A stretch of 64,000 bases of DNA from Hymenobacter frigidus (GCF_014640435.1 NZ_BMGY01000003.1:62001-126000), one strand, 5' to 3'; shown: positions 8,374-18,356, counted from the first letter of the stretch. The notes: generated by a model not told the origin, from the letters alone. Program-made: numbers and translations.

Positions 8374-9429
8374 TCAACTCACGTAATAAACTGTTGCCGG
8401 ACCTCGGCCTTCCTTCGTGATGCGTTGTTGCCCCAGTAAATCGGCCAGGATTCGTTTCACCGTCGGCGATGGAATGGCCAGCTTCCCGGCTATCTGACCC
8501 GATTTGCAGCCGGAATAATTGCCAACAAAGGCCAGCACAGCTTTTTCGCGCGGCGACGACTGCGTTTCCGTTTCGCGCACCGTTAGCTTCTATAGCAACT
8601 GTTGCTGTACTTTCAGCAGCGCATCAAAAAAGAAGGTCAGCCACGACGAAATGTTTTCGCCCGGTCGCTGCGCCTGGCATTTTTGCAGTTCACGGTAATA
8701 CGCTGTTTTACGGCTCTCGATTTCATGCTCCAGACTCACGTACTGAATCCAGACGTAGCCGTTCTGGAGCAGAAGCAGGGTGGCCAGCAGTCGGCTTAGG
8801 CGGCCGTTGCCATCCTGAAACGGGTGAACCGAAGGAAGGCGAAGCCAATGCTCACAAAGTCGTAGCAGAACAAGGCGCACTTCACCAGCGGATGCGTAGC
8901 CGTATCGGCGTGGTACCAGGCCACCAGCGCGCGCATGGCGTCCTCGGTGGCAAAGCCCGGCGTGGTGGTCTGAAAAATCAGCTGCTTGGTGCCGTCCGGC
9001 AGCGTAGCTTCTACGGCGTTGGAGTGCTGCTTGTAGTTGCCCCGGTGCCACTCGTCCTTACGGCTGAAACGGAGCAGCTGGTTGTGCAGCCCCTTGATGC
9101 TGTTCTCCGAAATGCCAATGTCGGCGTAGGATTCCGCAATCAAATCCAGCACCTGAAAGTAGCCCACCACCTCCTGCGAATCACGGTCTTCGAGCTTGGT
9201 GATGTCGGTATTGCGCAGCAGCACTTCCACCTCCGCGTCGCTCATGCGCGAGCCCTCAATGCGGGTAGAAGCCCCCACGCTGCGCACCGTGGCAATGGCT
9301 TTCAGCTGCTTCAGCGCCTACCCCTCGCGCCGCTCAATGGCAGCTGGCATCAAACCGGTCGAGCTTGCTCACTGCCGCCAGCAAGGCCCAATCCAGCGTC
9401 ACTTCCACGGTATGCACGCGCTCTATCAT
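8374..9429 (-). pseudogene. Fic family protein, multiply broken
   Basis: Pieces of one Fic (AMP-transferase fold) protein are spread over two reading frames. The N-terminal piece from ATG 9429 (VTLDWALLAAVSKLDRFDA) stops at a TGA (9334-9336). The next frame has a TAG at 9318-9320 before ALKQLKAIATVRSVGASTRIEGSRM, and runs to HPLVKCALFCYDFVSI. A second frameshift near 8830-8845 restores the motif HPFQDGNGR, the catalytic loop HPFx(D/E)GNGR. A TAG at 8590-8592 separates this from a winged-helix tail (8374-8580; ASPTVKRILADLLG-like). Two frameshifts plus two in-frame stops argue for decay rather than one sequencing error. Intact homologues AMPylate target proteins. Confidence 0.88.
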
Positions 9430-9562
9430 GCCGCGAAGTTAAGCGCACCGCCCGCCCCGTGATACGATTTGATACGATTCAAGACGATGCTGATACGATA
9501 GGCCCCCGCGCTCCCCACCGCCGCTGCCGAAGCTTAGCGTGTCTTGGAGCCGCGCCCGGTGG

Positions 9563-9628
9563 GCCCGCGTGGGCGGTGCCCCGTTACGCACGACACCCTG
9601 CCCTCCCGAAGTTGGGAAAGCAGGGTGT
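9563..9628. repeat. Direct repeat, left copy, flanking the Rpn gene
   Basis: About 66 bp beginning GCCCGCGTGGGCGGTGCCCC recur at 10591-10656 with few changes. The right half is itself a hairpin (CCCTGCCCTCCC / GGGAAAGCAGGG). The two copies bracket the broken Rpn-type gene, about 1 kb apart. Confidence 0.85.
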
Positions 9629-9656
9629 AGGTGGTTTGTACGCCAGCTGAATCAAA

Positions 9657-10539
9657 TTACTCCGCTGTCAATTCGTGTTGAATCCGTTGCACCATTTCCG
9701 CGCTAACCCCATTAATCTTGGCTACGAGGTCAACCGAAAGGCCATTTTGCAAGCCCAGCCGCACGGCCTCGGTTCTGATAGCTAAAGCAGCCGCCTTCTC
9801 CGCATTCACGGCTTCCGCATTGATGGCCGTGTAGCGGGCAAACTGGAACCGCTCCTCGGGCGTCATTTTGCGGGTGTTGAGCTCGTCAATGGCACGTTGC
9901 AGCCATTCCTCGTTCCAGAACTTGGGGTACTGCGTGGGCTCGGTTACTTCGTGCAGCTTTTTCATGGTGTAGAGCAGATTATCAAGGTCGGTAACGATGG
10001 CGGCCACCGGTTTCTCAAATTTAGCCAGTTCCACCAGAATGAACGTCATCTGCTCATCAATGGGTTCGCCCTGCTCATCGCGCAGGTTGGCCAGGGTGTT
10101 GGTAGCCGGCCGTGGGCAGGATGTTGCGTTCCAGAAACGCGATGCAATAGATGCGGGGCAGGTTAGCGTAGTCGAACCGGCCGCGCTCCACCACGGTGTT
10201 GAACTTGTGCAGCCCGTAGAACTTCATGCGCCGCACAAAGTGCGGGGCATGCCCCAGCTGCATTTCCACGATGAAATGGTTGCCTGCCTCATCAGTGCAG
10301 GCCAAATCGAAGATGCCGCTGCGGCTGTCCAGCGTCAGCGCTTCAAAGGCATTCTTCTCCAGCTGCACTTCCCGGATGGGCACCGGCGACTTGATAAGCG
10401 CCTGCAACGCCGTGCGCAAAAACAAAGTGTTGCCCTCGTTGCCAAACGTGGCCTTGAAGCCATAGTCAGAAGTCAGCGGAATAAACGGCCCTTGTTCCAT
10501 CAAGTGAAGGTACTGCGAATGGCTTTTCGTGACCCCCAA
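9657..10539 (-). pseudogene. Rpn-type PD-(D/E)XK nuclease/transposase family protein, frameshifted
   Basis: The upstream part (10539-10075, 154 residues) holds the start EQGPFIPLTSDYGFKATFG and the nuclease core GIFDLACTDEAGNHFIVEMQ, i.e. the Asp and ExQ form of the PD-(D/E)XK site typical of Rpn proteins. It goes off frame near 10100 (TAGYQHPGQPAR then TGA). The other frame continues without loss as TNTLANLRDEQGEPIDEQM and then the C-terminal 130 residues. A single-base change would rejoin them. Rpn proteins are linked to RecA-independent recombination and to anti-phage activity. The gene is bracketed by 66-bp direct repeats. A programmed frameshift is possible but no slippery run is evident. 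Confidence 0.85.
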
Positions 10540-10590
10540 GCCCCTGCTGAAGCTCGCCGAGTCGCGCCGTCGCGCCGTCGCGTCCGGTTG

Positions 10591-10656
10591 GCCCGCGTGG
10601 GCGGTGCCCCGTTACGCACAACACCACGTCCTCCCGAGGCTGGGAAGGTAGGGGTA
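10591..10656. repeat. Direct repeat, right copy, flanking the Rpn gene
   Basis: This matches 9563-9628 in the same orientation: GCCCGCGTGGGCGGTGCCCC is identical, followed by GTTACGCAC and the hairpin half CCTCCCGA/TGGGAA with a handful of substitutions. Confidence 0.85.
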
Positions 10657-10691
10657 ACGCGCGCTTGCCGCGTTGCGGCCCTGTTGCTGGC

Positions 10692-10940
10692 GCGAGTTTA
10701 GCGCAGCGTAACTCGTGACTTATCATTCGGGCGAGGCTGTGCCTCGTAGTGGAACGTTTTGCTCGATTGCCCTAGCTGTCCAGCCTTCATCAGATGTGGT
10801 CACGAGTTACGCTGCGCTAAACTCACTCCAGTTTAAATCTAAGCGGCGCTCACGCCTGCTTGCCGCGTTGCGGGAGTGGAGGTACAACCTCCACTTCAAG
10901 GTTAGTCACGAGTTACGGCTGCGCCTACAACTCGCGCCAG
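10692..10940. repeat. Field of short palindromes between Rpn and ATPase genes
   Basis: The 10540-10947 gap holds no credible gene. Apart from the direct repeat, it carries three copies of a roughly 27-35-bp element (GCGAGTT..GCGCAGCGTAACTCG): 10692-10718, its inverted partner at 10800-10826, and a diverged copy at 10905-10940. A perfect small palindrome GTGGAGGT-ACA-ACCTCCAC lies at 10876-10894. A partial relative of the element appears near 1468. They look like REP-type sequences. Confidence 0.75.
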
Positions 10941-10947
10941 CTTGGAA

Positions 10948-12723
10948 TTAGTCCAAGTCCTGAATCTGTTGAAATAAAACAAGCACATCATTAGGAATGA
11001 ATTCAGGAATATCATCAATTATTTTGTAAATAATCTCCTTCTTAAGGCCTTCTTCCTTATTGAATTTGTTTAGCTGTGGAAATTTTGTCTTAATTATAGC
11101 TTCTAGAGCATGGCCTTGATTTTCCAAGTACCATTCGGGTACTAATATCTCAGAATCATTGACATAAACGACGCGTTTTGTGCTCGATTTTGTAGTGTCA
11201 AATTTATCAGAAACCCTACTCATAATAAAGTCTGACATAAACTGAAGTTGAGAATTAGACAGATTTCTGAATTCAGAATAGGTTTCGTTATTTGTAAAAC
11301 CTAAGTCCTCTCTTTCAATAAGCCTTTCGCTCAGGAGGAGTGCGCAAAGTAGTATGGGGTCAAATATATAATTTTCTAAACTATATCTTTCTGAATGCCC
11401 CAATACTAAAACGTGTTCATTAGAATTGTTGGTTTTGTCCCAATCAATAATTCCAAAAATAAATTTGTTGCCAAAAGCTGTTAGTCTTTTGACTATATCA
11501 ATTACTTGGTCGCAGTTGCCAACTCCAGCTACTCCTGAAGATATAAAATTAAGAGATATATCTTTAATTAATTTGCTTTTGAGCTTGTCGTATATTTTTT
11601 CGTAAAATATGACATCATACTTGCTTTCTACAAAAACTTGTCTCCGATTTTCGTAATTAACACTGAAAGATGGAACACCTGAGGTAAGTATTTTTAGAGC
11701 TTGGTCTTTTGTGGATTTCTCTAAACGTTGTCCAGTTTTATTGACAATGTAAAGGGACTCTTCAGGTGCCAAAGCTACTGTTGATGGAGAATGAGTAGTG
11801 ATAATTACCTTGACTCCTTTGTCTTTAACAAATACGTTTTGGATTACATCTAAAAACTGTTTGGACATTGAAGGATGCAATGAAGCATCAGGTTCGTCCA
11901 TAAGCATGAGTTTCGGAAACTGAACCTCGAACCTTGAATTGTATAAAGCTAAAGCTAATGACATAAGGACTTTTTCACCAGATGATAAATCGCTAAACTT
12001 TACTTCAACGCTTGTTAAGTTGTTAACAAGTTTTAGTTCAAAGGGAGCATCTCTGTCTGACCCTTCTGGTGAATTAATAAAGTAGTCTAAATTAGCCTCT
12101 TTTAAAATCTTGTTAACAAAATTCCATGGAGCCTCTCCATATTCCTTGATAAATTCTTCATCTGATGAATAGGTTAGGTCAGTTTTGTTATATTCTTTAT
12201 TTAGGAAATATCTGTATCGATTATCATCAAGTTTGTTCTGATATCTTTTGAAAAGAGTTGAAAAATTTTGATAAAAAATGTCTCCTGTGACCGTGTTCAC
12301 AGGGTAGTGGATATATAAGTCCTCCTGTGTTAACTCGGTAACAGTCTTACGTGTCTTTGAAGCAATGTTATTTATAAGTTTAATTTGATTTTGGTCATGA
12401 ATAAATTGTTCTAATTGATAACCTGCGTTTTGTTTGTGGTTTTCTTGAAAGCTGTTATATTGATTCCAAATACCATCTATTTCTTGAAGCAGTGACTGTC
12501 TGGTAACTACGCTGCTATCATTAGGAGCTAACGTTTGATGTGTAACGTACTTTTTGGGGTTTAACTCTAAGTTATTATCGGTTACAGTGGCCTTATTATC
12601 CATAATTGCGGATAAAATTTGAGTTTTTCCTGCCCCATTAACTCCTGTTAGAATAGTTAGGTCTGGTAGAGAAATTGTAAAGGGTTCTAAGGACTTGAAT
12701 TTTGAGTTGAGGCTAAACTGCAT
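10948..12723 (-). CDS. ABC-type ATPase fused to TOPRIM/DUF4435-like domain; candidate defence gene
   Basis: The 591-residue protein has an ATPase with Walker A GVNGAGKT (27-34), signature LSSGE (246-250), Walker B LMLMDEPD (272-279), D-loop SLHP and switch His 311 (TTHSPS). A TOPRIM-like domain follows: VFVES with Glu366, the glycine-rich FISSGVAGVGN (393-403), IIDWDK with Asp427 and Asp429, then YSLENY (447-452), a DUF4435-type pattern. This resembles AriA and AriB of PARIS joined in one chain, or an OLD-type nuclease. Base composition is far more AT-rich than all neighbours, so transfer is likely. It begins 48 bp after icmF on the same strand, beside decayed Fic and Rpn genes. Confidence 0.8.
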   Translation of the reverse strand: MQFSLNSKFKSLEPFTISLPDLTILTGVNGAGKTQILSAIMDNKATVTDNNLELNPKKYVTHQTLAPNDSSVVTRQSLLQEIDGIWNQYNSFQENHKQNAGYQLEQFIHDQNQIKLINNIASKTRKTVTELTQEDLYIHYPVNTVTGDIFYQNFSTLFKRYQNKLDDNRYRYFLNKEYNKTDLTYSSDEEFIKEYGEAPWNFVNKILKEANLDYFINSPEGSDRDAPFELKLVNNLTSVEVKFSDLSSGEKVLMSLALALYNSRFEVQFPKLMLMDEPDASLHPSMSKQFLDVIQNVFVKDKGVKVIITTHSPSTVALAPEESLYIVNKTGQRLEKSTKDQALKILTSGVPSFSVNYENRRQVFVESKYDVIFYEKIYDKLKSKLIKDISLNFISSGVAGVGNCDQVIDIVKRLTAFGNKFIFGIIDWDKTNNSNEHVLVLGHSERYSLENYIFDPILLCALLLSERLIEREDLGFTNNETYSEFRNLSNSQLQFMSDFIMSRVSDKFDTTKSSTKRVVYVNDSEILVPEWYLENQGHALEAIIKTKFPQLNKFNKEEGLKKEIIYKIIDDIPEFIPNDVLVLFQQIQDLD

Positions 12724-12771
12724 GCTATTTTAAGCTGGTAGATTAGAATGGAGGATTAAGAAAGGGCAATG

Positions 12772-15700
12772 TTACATATTCCGCCGGTACTGTCCGCCGA
12801 CCTCGAACAGCGCGTTCGTAATCTGCCCGAGCGAGCAGTACTTCACCGTTTCCATCAGCTCGGCAAATAGATTCCCGTTGGCCACGGCGATTTGCTGGAG
12901 CTGCTTGAGGCGCGCCGGGGCCTGGTCGGCGTTGCGCTCGTGCAGCAGGATGAGCATGTCGATTTGGTACTGCTTTTCCTCCTCCGTGGCGCGGATGACT
13001 TCGGCCGGTACCACCGTGGGTGAGCCCTTGGACGAGAGGAAGGTATTTACTCCTATTATGGGGTATTCGCCGGTGTGCTTCAGCATCTCGTAGTGCATGC
13101 TTTCCTCCTGGATTTTGCCGCGCTGGTACATGGTTTCCATGGCTCCGAGCACGCCGCCGCGCTCCGTGATGCGGTCGAATTCGAGCAGCACCGCTTCTTC
13201 CACCAGGTCGGTGAGCTCCTCGATGATGAAAGAGCCTTGCAGCGGGTTCTCGTTTTTGGCCAGGCCCAGCTCGCGGTTGATGATGAGTTGAATGGCCATG
13301 GCGCGGCGCACCGATTCTTCGGTGGGCGTGGTGATGGCCTCATCGTATGCGTTGGTGTGCAGGGAGTTGCAGTTGTCGTAGATGGCGTACAGCGCCTGCA
13401 GCGTGGTGCGGATGTCGTTGAAGTCGATTTCCTGGGCGTGCAGGCTGCGGCCCGAGGTTTGGATGTGGTACTTCAGCATCTGGCTGCGGGCGTCGGCGCC
13501 GTACTTCAGCTTCATGGCCTTGGCCCAGATGCGGCGCGCCACCCGCCCAATCACGGCGTACTCCGGGTCGATGCCGTTGGAGAAGAAGAAGCTCAGGTTG
13601 GGCGCGAAGTCGTTCACGCTCATGCCGCGGCTCACGTAATATTCTACGAACGTGAAGCCGTTGGAGAGCGTGAGGGCGAGCTGGGTGATGGGATTGGCCC
13701 CGGCTTCGGCAATGTGGTAGCCCGAAATCGACACGGAGTAGAAATTCCGCACCTTCTCGGTGATAAAGTACTCCTGCACGTCGCCCATCAGGCGCAGGGC
13801 GAATTCGGTGCTGAAAATGCAGGTATTCTGGGCCTGGTCTTCCTTGAGAATGTCGGCCTGCACGGTGCCGCGCACCTGCGTGAGGGTGCGGGCTTTGATG
13901 GTAGCGTATACGTCGGCGGGCAGCACCTGGTCGCCGGTCACGCCGAGCAGGCTTAGGCCGAGGCCGTCGTTGCCGGCGGGCAGCTCGCCCTGGTAGCGGG
14001 GGCGGGGCTGGTTTTTACCGGCGTAGATGGCATCGATTTTAGCATCGACCTCCGCTTCTAGCTCGTGCTCTTTGATGTAGAATTCGCACTGCTGGTCGAT
14101 GGCGGCGTTCATGAAAAACGCGGCCAACGTAGCGGCCGGGCCGTTGATGGTCATCGAAACCGAGGTGCTGGGGTTGGCCAGGTTGAAGCCGGAGTAGAGC
14201 TTCTTGGCGTCGTCGAGGCAGGCGATGCTCACGCCGGCGTTGCCGATTTTGCCATAAATATCGGGCCGTACGTCGGGGTCCTCGCCGTAGAGCGTCACCG
14301 AGTCGAAGGCCGTGCTCAGGCGCTTGGCGGGCAGGCCCATGCTCACGTAGTGGAAGCGGCGGTTGGTGCGCTCGGGGCCGCCTTCGCCGGCAAACATGCG
14401 GGTGGGGTCTTCGCCCTCGCGCTTAAACGGAAACACGCCGGCCGTGTAGGGAAATTCGCCGGGGAAGTTCTCCTGCATGGCCCAGCGCAGGCGGTCGCCC
14501 CAGCCGGTGTAGCGCGGCACCGACACTTTCGGGATGCTGTTGCCCGAGAGTGACTTGGTGTGTGTCTGCACCCGAATTTCTTTGCCGCGCACCGAGTATA
14601 CGTACTCCGGGTTGCGGTAATTCTGGAGGGTGGCGTCCCAGTTTTCCAGAATGGTCTGGCTATCGGCATCGAGGCGGCGCAGGTGGGTTTGCACGCCCTT
14701 GGCAAACTCTTCAGCCTGGCCTTCGGCGCCGTTTTTGGCCTCGGCGTAGTGCTGCTGAATAGTGGAAAAGGCGCTGGCCAGCTCCGCGATTTTGGCCTGC
14801 TCGCGCACCCGTTGGTCGTAGGCGCGGTTGGTTTCGGCAATTTCGGAGAGGTAGCGCGTGCGGTGCGGCGGGATGATGTAAATCTTCTCCGAATCTTCCA
14901 CCGTCGTTTCGAGACTGGAAGCGAAGGTGGCGCCGGTTTTGGTTTCCAGCATCTTCAGCACGGCCCGGTAGAGGCGGTTCATGCCGGGGTCGTTGAACTG
15001 GGAGGCGATGGTGCCGAACACCGGCATCGTGTCCGTGGGCGAGTCCCATAGGCCGTGGTTGCGCTGGTACTGCTTGCGCACGTCGCGCAGGGCGTCGAGG
15101 GCGCCGCGCTTGTCGAATTTATTGAGGGCGATGACGTCGGCGAAATCGAGCATGTCGATTTTTTCCAGCTGCGTGGCCGCGCCGTACTCGGGCGTCATCA
15201 CGTAGAGGCTGGCGTCGGAGTGCTCGATGATTTCGGTGTCGGACTGGCCGATGCCGGAGGTTTCGAGGATAATCAGGTCGTAGTTGGCGGCCTTCACCAC
15301 GTCCACGGCGTCCTGCACGTAGCGGCTCAGGGCGAGGTTGCTTTGGCGGGTGGCCAGGCTGCGCATGTACACCCGCGGCGAGTTGATGGAGTTCATCCGA
15401 ATCCGGTCGCCGAGCAGCGCGCCGCCGGTCTTGCGCTTGCTGGGGTCTACGGAGATAATGGCAATGGTCTTCTCCGGGAAGTCCATCAAAAAGCGCCGCA
15501 CCAGCTCATCCACCAAGCTGGATTTGCCCGCACCGCCCGTGCCCGTAATGCCGAGAATAGGAGCGGAGTGCGTTTCTAGGTTCCCTTCGCCGTTAGCTTC
15601 TTCTTTCAGCGTCGACTCCGTGCTCTGAAACTCCGCTACCAACTGGCCTTTCACCCGCTCAAACTCCTCGGGGAAGTTTTCCGCCGCCGAAATCAAGCGG

Positions 15701-16206
15701 CCGATGCTGCGCGCGTCTTTCTCCTTCACGTGGCCCGCCTCGCCGTTCAGGTTCTGGCCGGTGGGGAAGTCGGCCTGTTCCAGCAAATTATTAATCATGC
15801 CCTGCAAACCCATCGCCCGGCCATCGTCCGGCGAGTAGATGCGGGTAATGCCGTAGCCCTGCAAGTCGGCAATCTCGGTGGGCAGAATCACGCCGCCGCC
15901 GCCGCCGAAGATTTTGATGTGGCCCGCGCCGCGCTCCTTCAGCAGGTCAAACATGTACTTGAAGTACTCGTTGTGCCCGCCCTGGTAGCTGGTGATGGCA
16001 ATGGCCTGGGCATCCTCCTGAATGGCGCAATCCACGATTTCCTGCACCGAGCGGTTGTGGCCGAGGTGAATTACCTCCGCGCCGCTGCTCTGAATGATGC
16101 GGCGCATGATGTTGATGGCCGCGTCGTGGCCGTCGAACAAGGCGGCGGCGGTGACGATGCGGACGTGGTTTTTGGGCTTGTAGGGCGCGGTGGGAGCGGG
16201 GTGCAT
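12772..16206 (-). CDS. icmF: IcmF-type acyl-CoA mutase: B12 domain + GTPase chaperone + mutase
   Basis: From the ATG at 16206 ([20 protein letters not shown]) the protein has 1144 residues; a further 55 upstream residues in frame look non-coding. Domain order is that of fused isobutyryl-CoA mutase. The cobalamin-binding domain is at about 14-145 ([10 protein letters not shown] with the lower-ligand His, GGGGGV). The MeaB-like GTPase is at about 215-480 (Walker A GTGGAGKS 222-229, NKFDKRG). The TIM-barrel mutase follows to the end. It interconverts branched and linear acyl-CoAs using adenosylcobalamin, with the GTPase guarding cofactor loading. Isobutyryl- versus other acyl-CoA preference cannot be read by eye. 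Confidence 0.9.
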   Translation of the reverse strand: MHPAPTAPYKPKNHVRIVTAAALFDGHDAAINIMRRIIQSSGAEVIHLGHNRSVQEIVDCAIQEDAQAIAITSYQGGHNEYFKYMFDLLKERGAGHIKIFGGGGGVILPTEIADLQGYGITRIYSPDDGRAMGLQGMINNLLEQADFPTGQNLNGEAGHVKEKDARSIGRLISAAENFPEEFERVKGQLVAEFQSTESTLKEEANGEGNLETHSAPILGITGTGGAGKSSLVDELVRRFLMDFPEKTIAIISVDPSKRKTGGALLGDRIRMNSINSPRVYMRSLATRQSNLALSRYVQDAVDVVKAANYDLIILETSGIGQSDTEIIEHSDASLYVMTPEYGAATQLEKIDMLDFADVIALNKFDKRGALDALRDVRKQYQRNHGLWDSPTDTMPVFGTIASQFNDPGMNRLYRAVLKMLETKTGATFASSLETTVEDSEKIYIIPPHRTRYLSEIAETNRAYDQRVREQAKIAELASAFSTIQQHYAEAKNGAEGQAEEFAKGVQTHLRRLDADSQTILENWDATLQNYRNPEYVYSVRGKEIRVQTHTKSLSGNSIPKVSVPRYTGWGDRLRWAMQENFPGEFPYTAGVFPFKREGEDPTRMFAGEGGPERTNRRFHYVSMGLPAKRLSTAFDSVTLYGEDPDVRPDIYGKIGNAGVSIACLDDAKKLYSGFNLANPSTSVSMTINGPAATLAAFFMNAAIDQQCEFYIKEHELEAEVDAKIDAIYAGKNQPRPRYQGELPAGNDGLGLSLLGVTGDQVLPADVYATIKARTLTQVRGTVQADILKEDQAQNTCIFSTEFALRLMGDVQEYFITEKVRNFYSVSISGYHIAEAGANPITQLALTLSNGFTFVEYYVSRGMSVNDFAPNLSFFFSNGIDPEYAVIGRVARRIWAKAMKLKYGADARSQMLKYHIQTSGRSLHAQEIDFNDIRTTLQALYAIYDNCNSLHTNAYDEAITTPTEESVRRAMAIQLIINRELGLAKNENPLQGSFIIEELTDLVEEAVLLEFDRITERGGVLGAMETMYQRGKIQEESMHYEMLKHTGEYPIIGVNTFLSSKGSPTVVPAEVIRATEEEKQYQIDMLILLHERNADQAPARLKQLQQIAVANGNLFAELMETVKYCSLGQITNALFEVGGQYRRNM

Positions 16207-16228
16207 AAGAAAGTCGTTTTTTGGTAGG

Positions 16229-16236
16229 CGAAGGTA
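16229..16236 (-). promoter_or_regulatory. -7-like box TACCTTCG upstream of icmF
   Basis: The minus-strand sequence matches TAnnTTTG at all but one base and lies 22 nt from the icmF ATG. The same octamer lies at the same 22-nt distance upstream of lepA (19529-19536), which supports it as a functional element. Confidence 0.4.
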
Positions 16237-16239
16237 CGG

Positions 16240-16271
16240 AAAACGCCCCGTCGCGGCTATCGGGGCGTTTT
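16240..16271. terminator. Rho-independent terminator hairpin
   Basis: AAAACGCCCCG (16240-16250) pairs with CGGGGCGTTTT (16261-16271), with A/T runs at both ends. It lies just upstream of the icmF promoter box and would insulate icmF from whatever once lay to its right (see 16314-16520). Confidence 0.75.
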
Positions 16272-16313
16272 GGCTGTTGGTGCGGCTCTGGCCCCAAAAG
16301 TGCCGGAGAAGCG

Positions 16314-16520
16314 TTATTTGGGGCTTAACGTCGTCACGTACAGGCTCAGGTTGAGGGGCTGTACTTTCCATTGGTCTTCGGATTTATCGCGAAAAACCAT
16401 GCGGTGCGTCGCTGACATTGCCGCTGGCACCATGAGGCAGTACCAGGACCGTTGGCCATCGGGTACGCCGCCCAGCCATTCCAGTATGGCTATTCCTATT
16501 GAGGTGCGGCCCCGCTGGGA
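16314..16520 (-). pseudogene. Possible C-terminal gene remnant
   Basis: This minus-strand frame is open from a TAG at 16521-16523 to a TAA at 16314-16316. It reads plausibly as protein: SIGIAILEWLGGVPDG, then SWYCLMVPAAMSATHRMVF and [18 protein letters not shown]. No start fits, and the terminator at 16240-16271 lies directly downstream, as expected behind a real gene end. I do not recognise the family. It may be a leftover of a deleted gene or chance. Confidence 0.3.
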
Positions 16521-16569
16521 CTAAATCTCGGTACTCCGCACTCTGAATTAATTCTAGCCCGCCCAAACG

Positions 16570-16605
16570 AAAACAGCCGGACCACCTTGCGGCAGTCCGG
16601 CTGTT
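16570..16605. terminator. Terminator downstream of formaldehyde dehydrogenase
   Basis: AACAGCCGGAC and GTCCGGCTGTT form a perfect 11-bp stem with A/T-rich flanks, 20 bp beyond the stop of the minus-strand dehydrogenase. Confidence 0.75.
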
Positions 16606-16624
16606 AAAATAAGAAATAAGCCGA

Positions 16625-17857
16625 CTAAGCGACGGCTTCTTCTTTCGCGTGAGCCTGCGGTTTGGCGGCGGGAATCATGTTGTGGGGGTTAATCACAAAC
16701 TTCTTCGCCACGCCTTTGTCAAACTCAGCGTAGCCCCTGGGAGCGTCGTCGAGGCTGATAACTTCCACGTTCACTGCCTTGGCAATCTGTACTTTATCGT
16801 ACAAAATGGCCTGCATCAGCTGACGGTTGTAGCTCATCACCGGCGTTTGGCCGGTGTGGAAAGAATGGCTCTTGGCCCAGCCCAAACCGAAGCGGATGGA
16901 CAGGTTGCCCGACTGCGCGGCTTTGTCTTCCGCGCCCGGGTCGGCCGTAACGTACAGGCCGGGGATGCCGATGGAACCACCCGCGCGGGCAATTTCCATG
17001 AGCGAGTTGAGCACGGCGGCCGGAACCTCCGTTTTAACCTGCGTGCCGTGGCCGCTGGCCTCGAAGCCCACGCAGTCGATGGCGCAATCGACTTCCGGAA
17101 CACCCAGAATCTGGGCAATCTGGTCGGCGAGGCTGGCGTTCTCGTTCAGGTCCACGGTTTCGCAACCGAAGGAGCGAGCGTGCGCCAAACGCGCCTTGTT
17201 CATGTCCCCGACGATAACCACCGCCGCGCCCAGCAGCTGCGCCGAAGCGGCAGCGGCCAAGCCCACGGGGCCAGCTCCGGCCACGTAAACCGTGGTGCCG
17301 GGACCCACGCCCGCTTTCACGGCGCCGTGGAAACCAGTGGGGAAAATGTCGCTGAGCATGGTCAGGTCGCGGATTTTCTCCAGCGCCTGGTCCTTGTTCG
17401 GGAACTTAAGCAGGTTGAAATCGGCATAGGGCACCATGACGTACTCCGCCTGGCCACCAATCCAACCGCCCATGTCCACGTAGCCGTAAGCACCACCGGC
17501 CCGGCCTTCGTTCACACTCAGGCAAATGCCGGTTTGTTGCTCTTTGCAGGTGCGGCACCGGCCGCAGGCCACGTTGAAGGGCACCGAAACAAGGTCGCCA
17601 ATCTTCAAAAATTCTACGTCGTCGCCAACCTCAATCACCTCACCGGTGATTTCGTGGCCCAGCACCAAACCCGCCGGGGCCGTGGTCCGGCCGCGCACCA
17701 TGTGCTGGTCCGAACCACAGATGTTGGTAGAAACCACCTTGATGATAACACCGTGGGTGATTTTCTTGCCCTTCGGATTTTTCAGCTCGGGGAAATCAAT
17801 GCTCTGGACTTCGACTTTGCCGGGTCCGAGATATACTACGCCTCTATTGCTAGCCAT
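16625..17857 (-). CDS. fdhA: Glutathione-independent formaldehyde dehydrogenase (zinc ADH family)
   Basis: The 410-residue protein is a medium-chain zinc dehydrogenase. Catalytic zinc ligands are in NICGSDQH and GHEITGEV; the structural zinc loop is CGRCRTCKEQQTGIC (about 97-111). A Rossmann motif VAGAGPVGLAAA binds NAD. The extra loop after the zinc site (EGRAGGAYGYVDMGGWIGGQ) is typical of the Pseudomonas FdhA type, which oxidises formaldehyde and other aldehydes without glutathione. The C-terminal tail (KPQAHAKEEAVA) is loosely conserved. A terminator follows. The GlcG-like gene lies just upstream on the same strand, 91 bp away, with a weak hairpin (17896-17920) between. Confidence 0.9.
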   Translation of the reverse strand: MASNRGVVYLGPGKVEVQSIDFPELKNPKGKKITHGVIIKVVSTNICGSDQHMVRGRTTAPAGLVLGHEITGEVIEVGDDVEFLKIGDLVSVPFNVACGRCRTCKEQQTGICLSVNEGRAGGAYGYVDMGGWIGGQAEYVMVPYADFNLLKFPNKDQALEKIRDLTMLSDIFPTGFHGAVKAGVGPGTTVYVAGAGPVGLAAAASAQLLGAAVVIVGDMNKARLAHARSFGCETVDLNENASLADQIAQILGVPEVDCAIDCVGFEASGHGTQVKTEVPAAVLNSLMEIARAGGSIGIPGLYVTADPGAEDKAAQSGNLSIRFGLGWAKSHSFHTGQTPVMSYNRQLMQAILYDKVQIAKAVNVEVISLDDAPRGYAEFDKGVAKKFVINPHNMIPAAKPQAHAKEEAVA

Positions 17858-17948
17858 TAGACTGGTACGTTAAGGAAATTAAAATAAAAACAGCACCGTG
17901 CTCGGCTTAGCGAAGCACGGCGCGCCAATAGCACCGAAAAGGGTGCTG

Positions 17949-18356
17949 CTACTTGCCTTCTACAGCACTCACTCCGGCTTCGGCTACGATGTGGTCGTCT
18001 TCCACGCCGTGGCCCGATACGCCGATGGCGCCGATGACCTTGCCGCTGCCGTCCTTGATGGGGATGCCGCCGGGGAAGGTGATGAGGCCGCCGTTGGAAT
18101 GCTCAATGTTGTAGAGCGAACCGCCGGGCTGCGAGAGGCTGCCGATAACGCCGGTAGGCATGTCGAAGAAGCGGGCCGTCTTGGCCTTCTTAATGGAGAT
18201 GTCGAGCGAGCCAAGCCAGGCATCGTCCATGCGGACGAAGGCCACAAGGTTGGCCCCGGCATCCACCACGGCAATGTTCATTTTAACGCCCATCTCAAGC
18301 GCTTTTTCGTGTGCCGCCTGTATTGCAGTTTGGGCGAGTTCGAGGGTAATACCCAT
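17949..18356 (-). CDS. GlcG/HbpS family protein
   Basis: At 135 residues it matches the family length. Diagnostic stretches are [19 protein letters not shown] near the start, the mid-section [24 protein letters not shown], and [16 protein letters not shown] near the end. Members include the haem-binding HbpS and the GlcG of glycolate loci. They often accompany oxidoreductases; here the neighbour is formaldehyde dehydrogenase. No signal peptide is present, so it is cytoplasmic. The molecular role of this family branch is not established. Confidence 0.85.
   Translation of the reverse strand: MGITLELAQTAIQAAHEKALEMGVKMNIAVVDAGANLVAFVRMDDAWLGSLDISIKKAKTARFFDMPTGVIGSLSQPGGSLYNIEHSNGGLITFPGGIPIKDGSGKVIGAIGVSGHGVEDDHIVAEAGVSAVEGK

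Noticed and set aside
12772..16371. Upstream start (16371) for the IcmF-like mutase
   Set aside because: The added 55 residues contain the terminator hairpin 16240-16271 and promoter box, and the family begins at [12 protein letters not shown].
16649..17860. 403-residue plus-strand frame opposite formaldehyde dehydrogenase
   Set aside because: The minus strand has full zinc-ADH motifs; the plus frame shows no domain.
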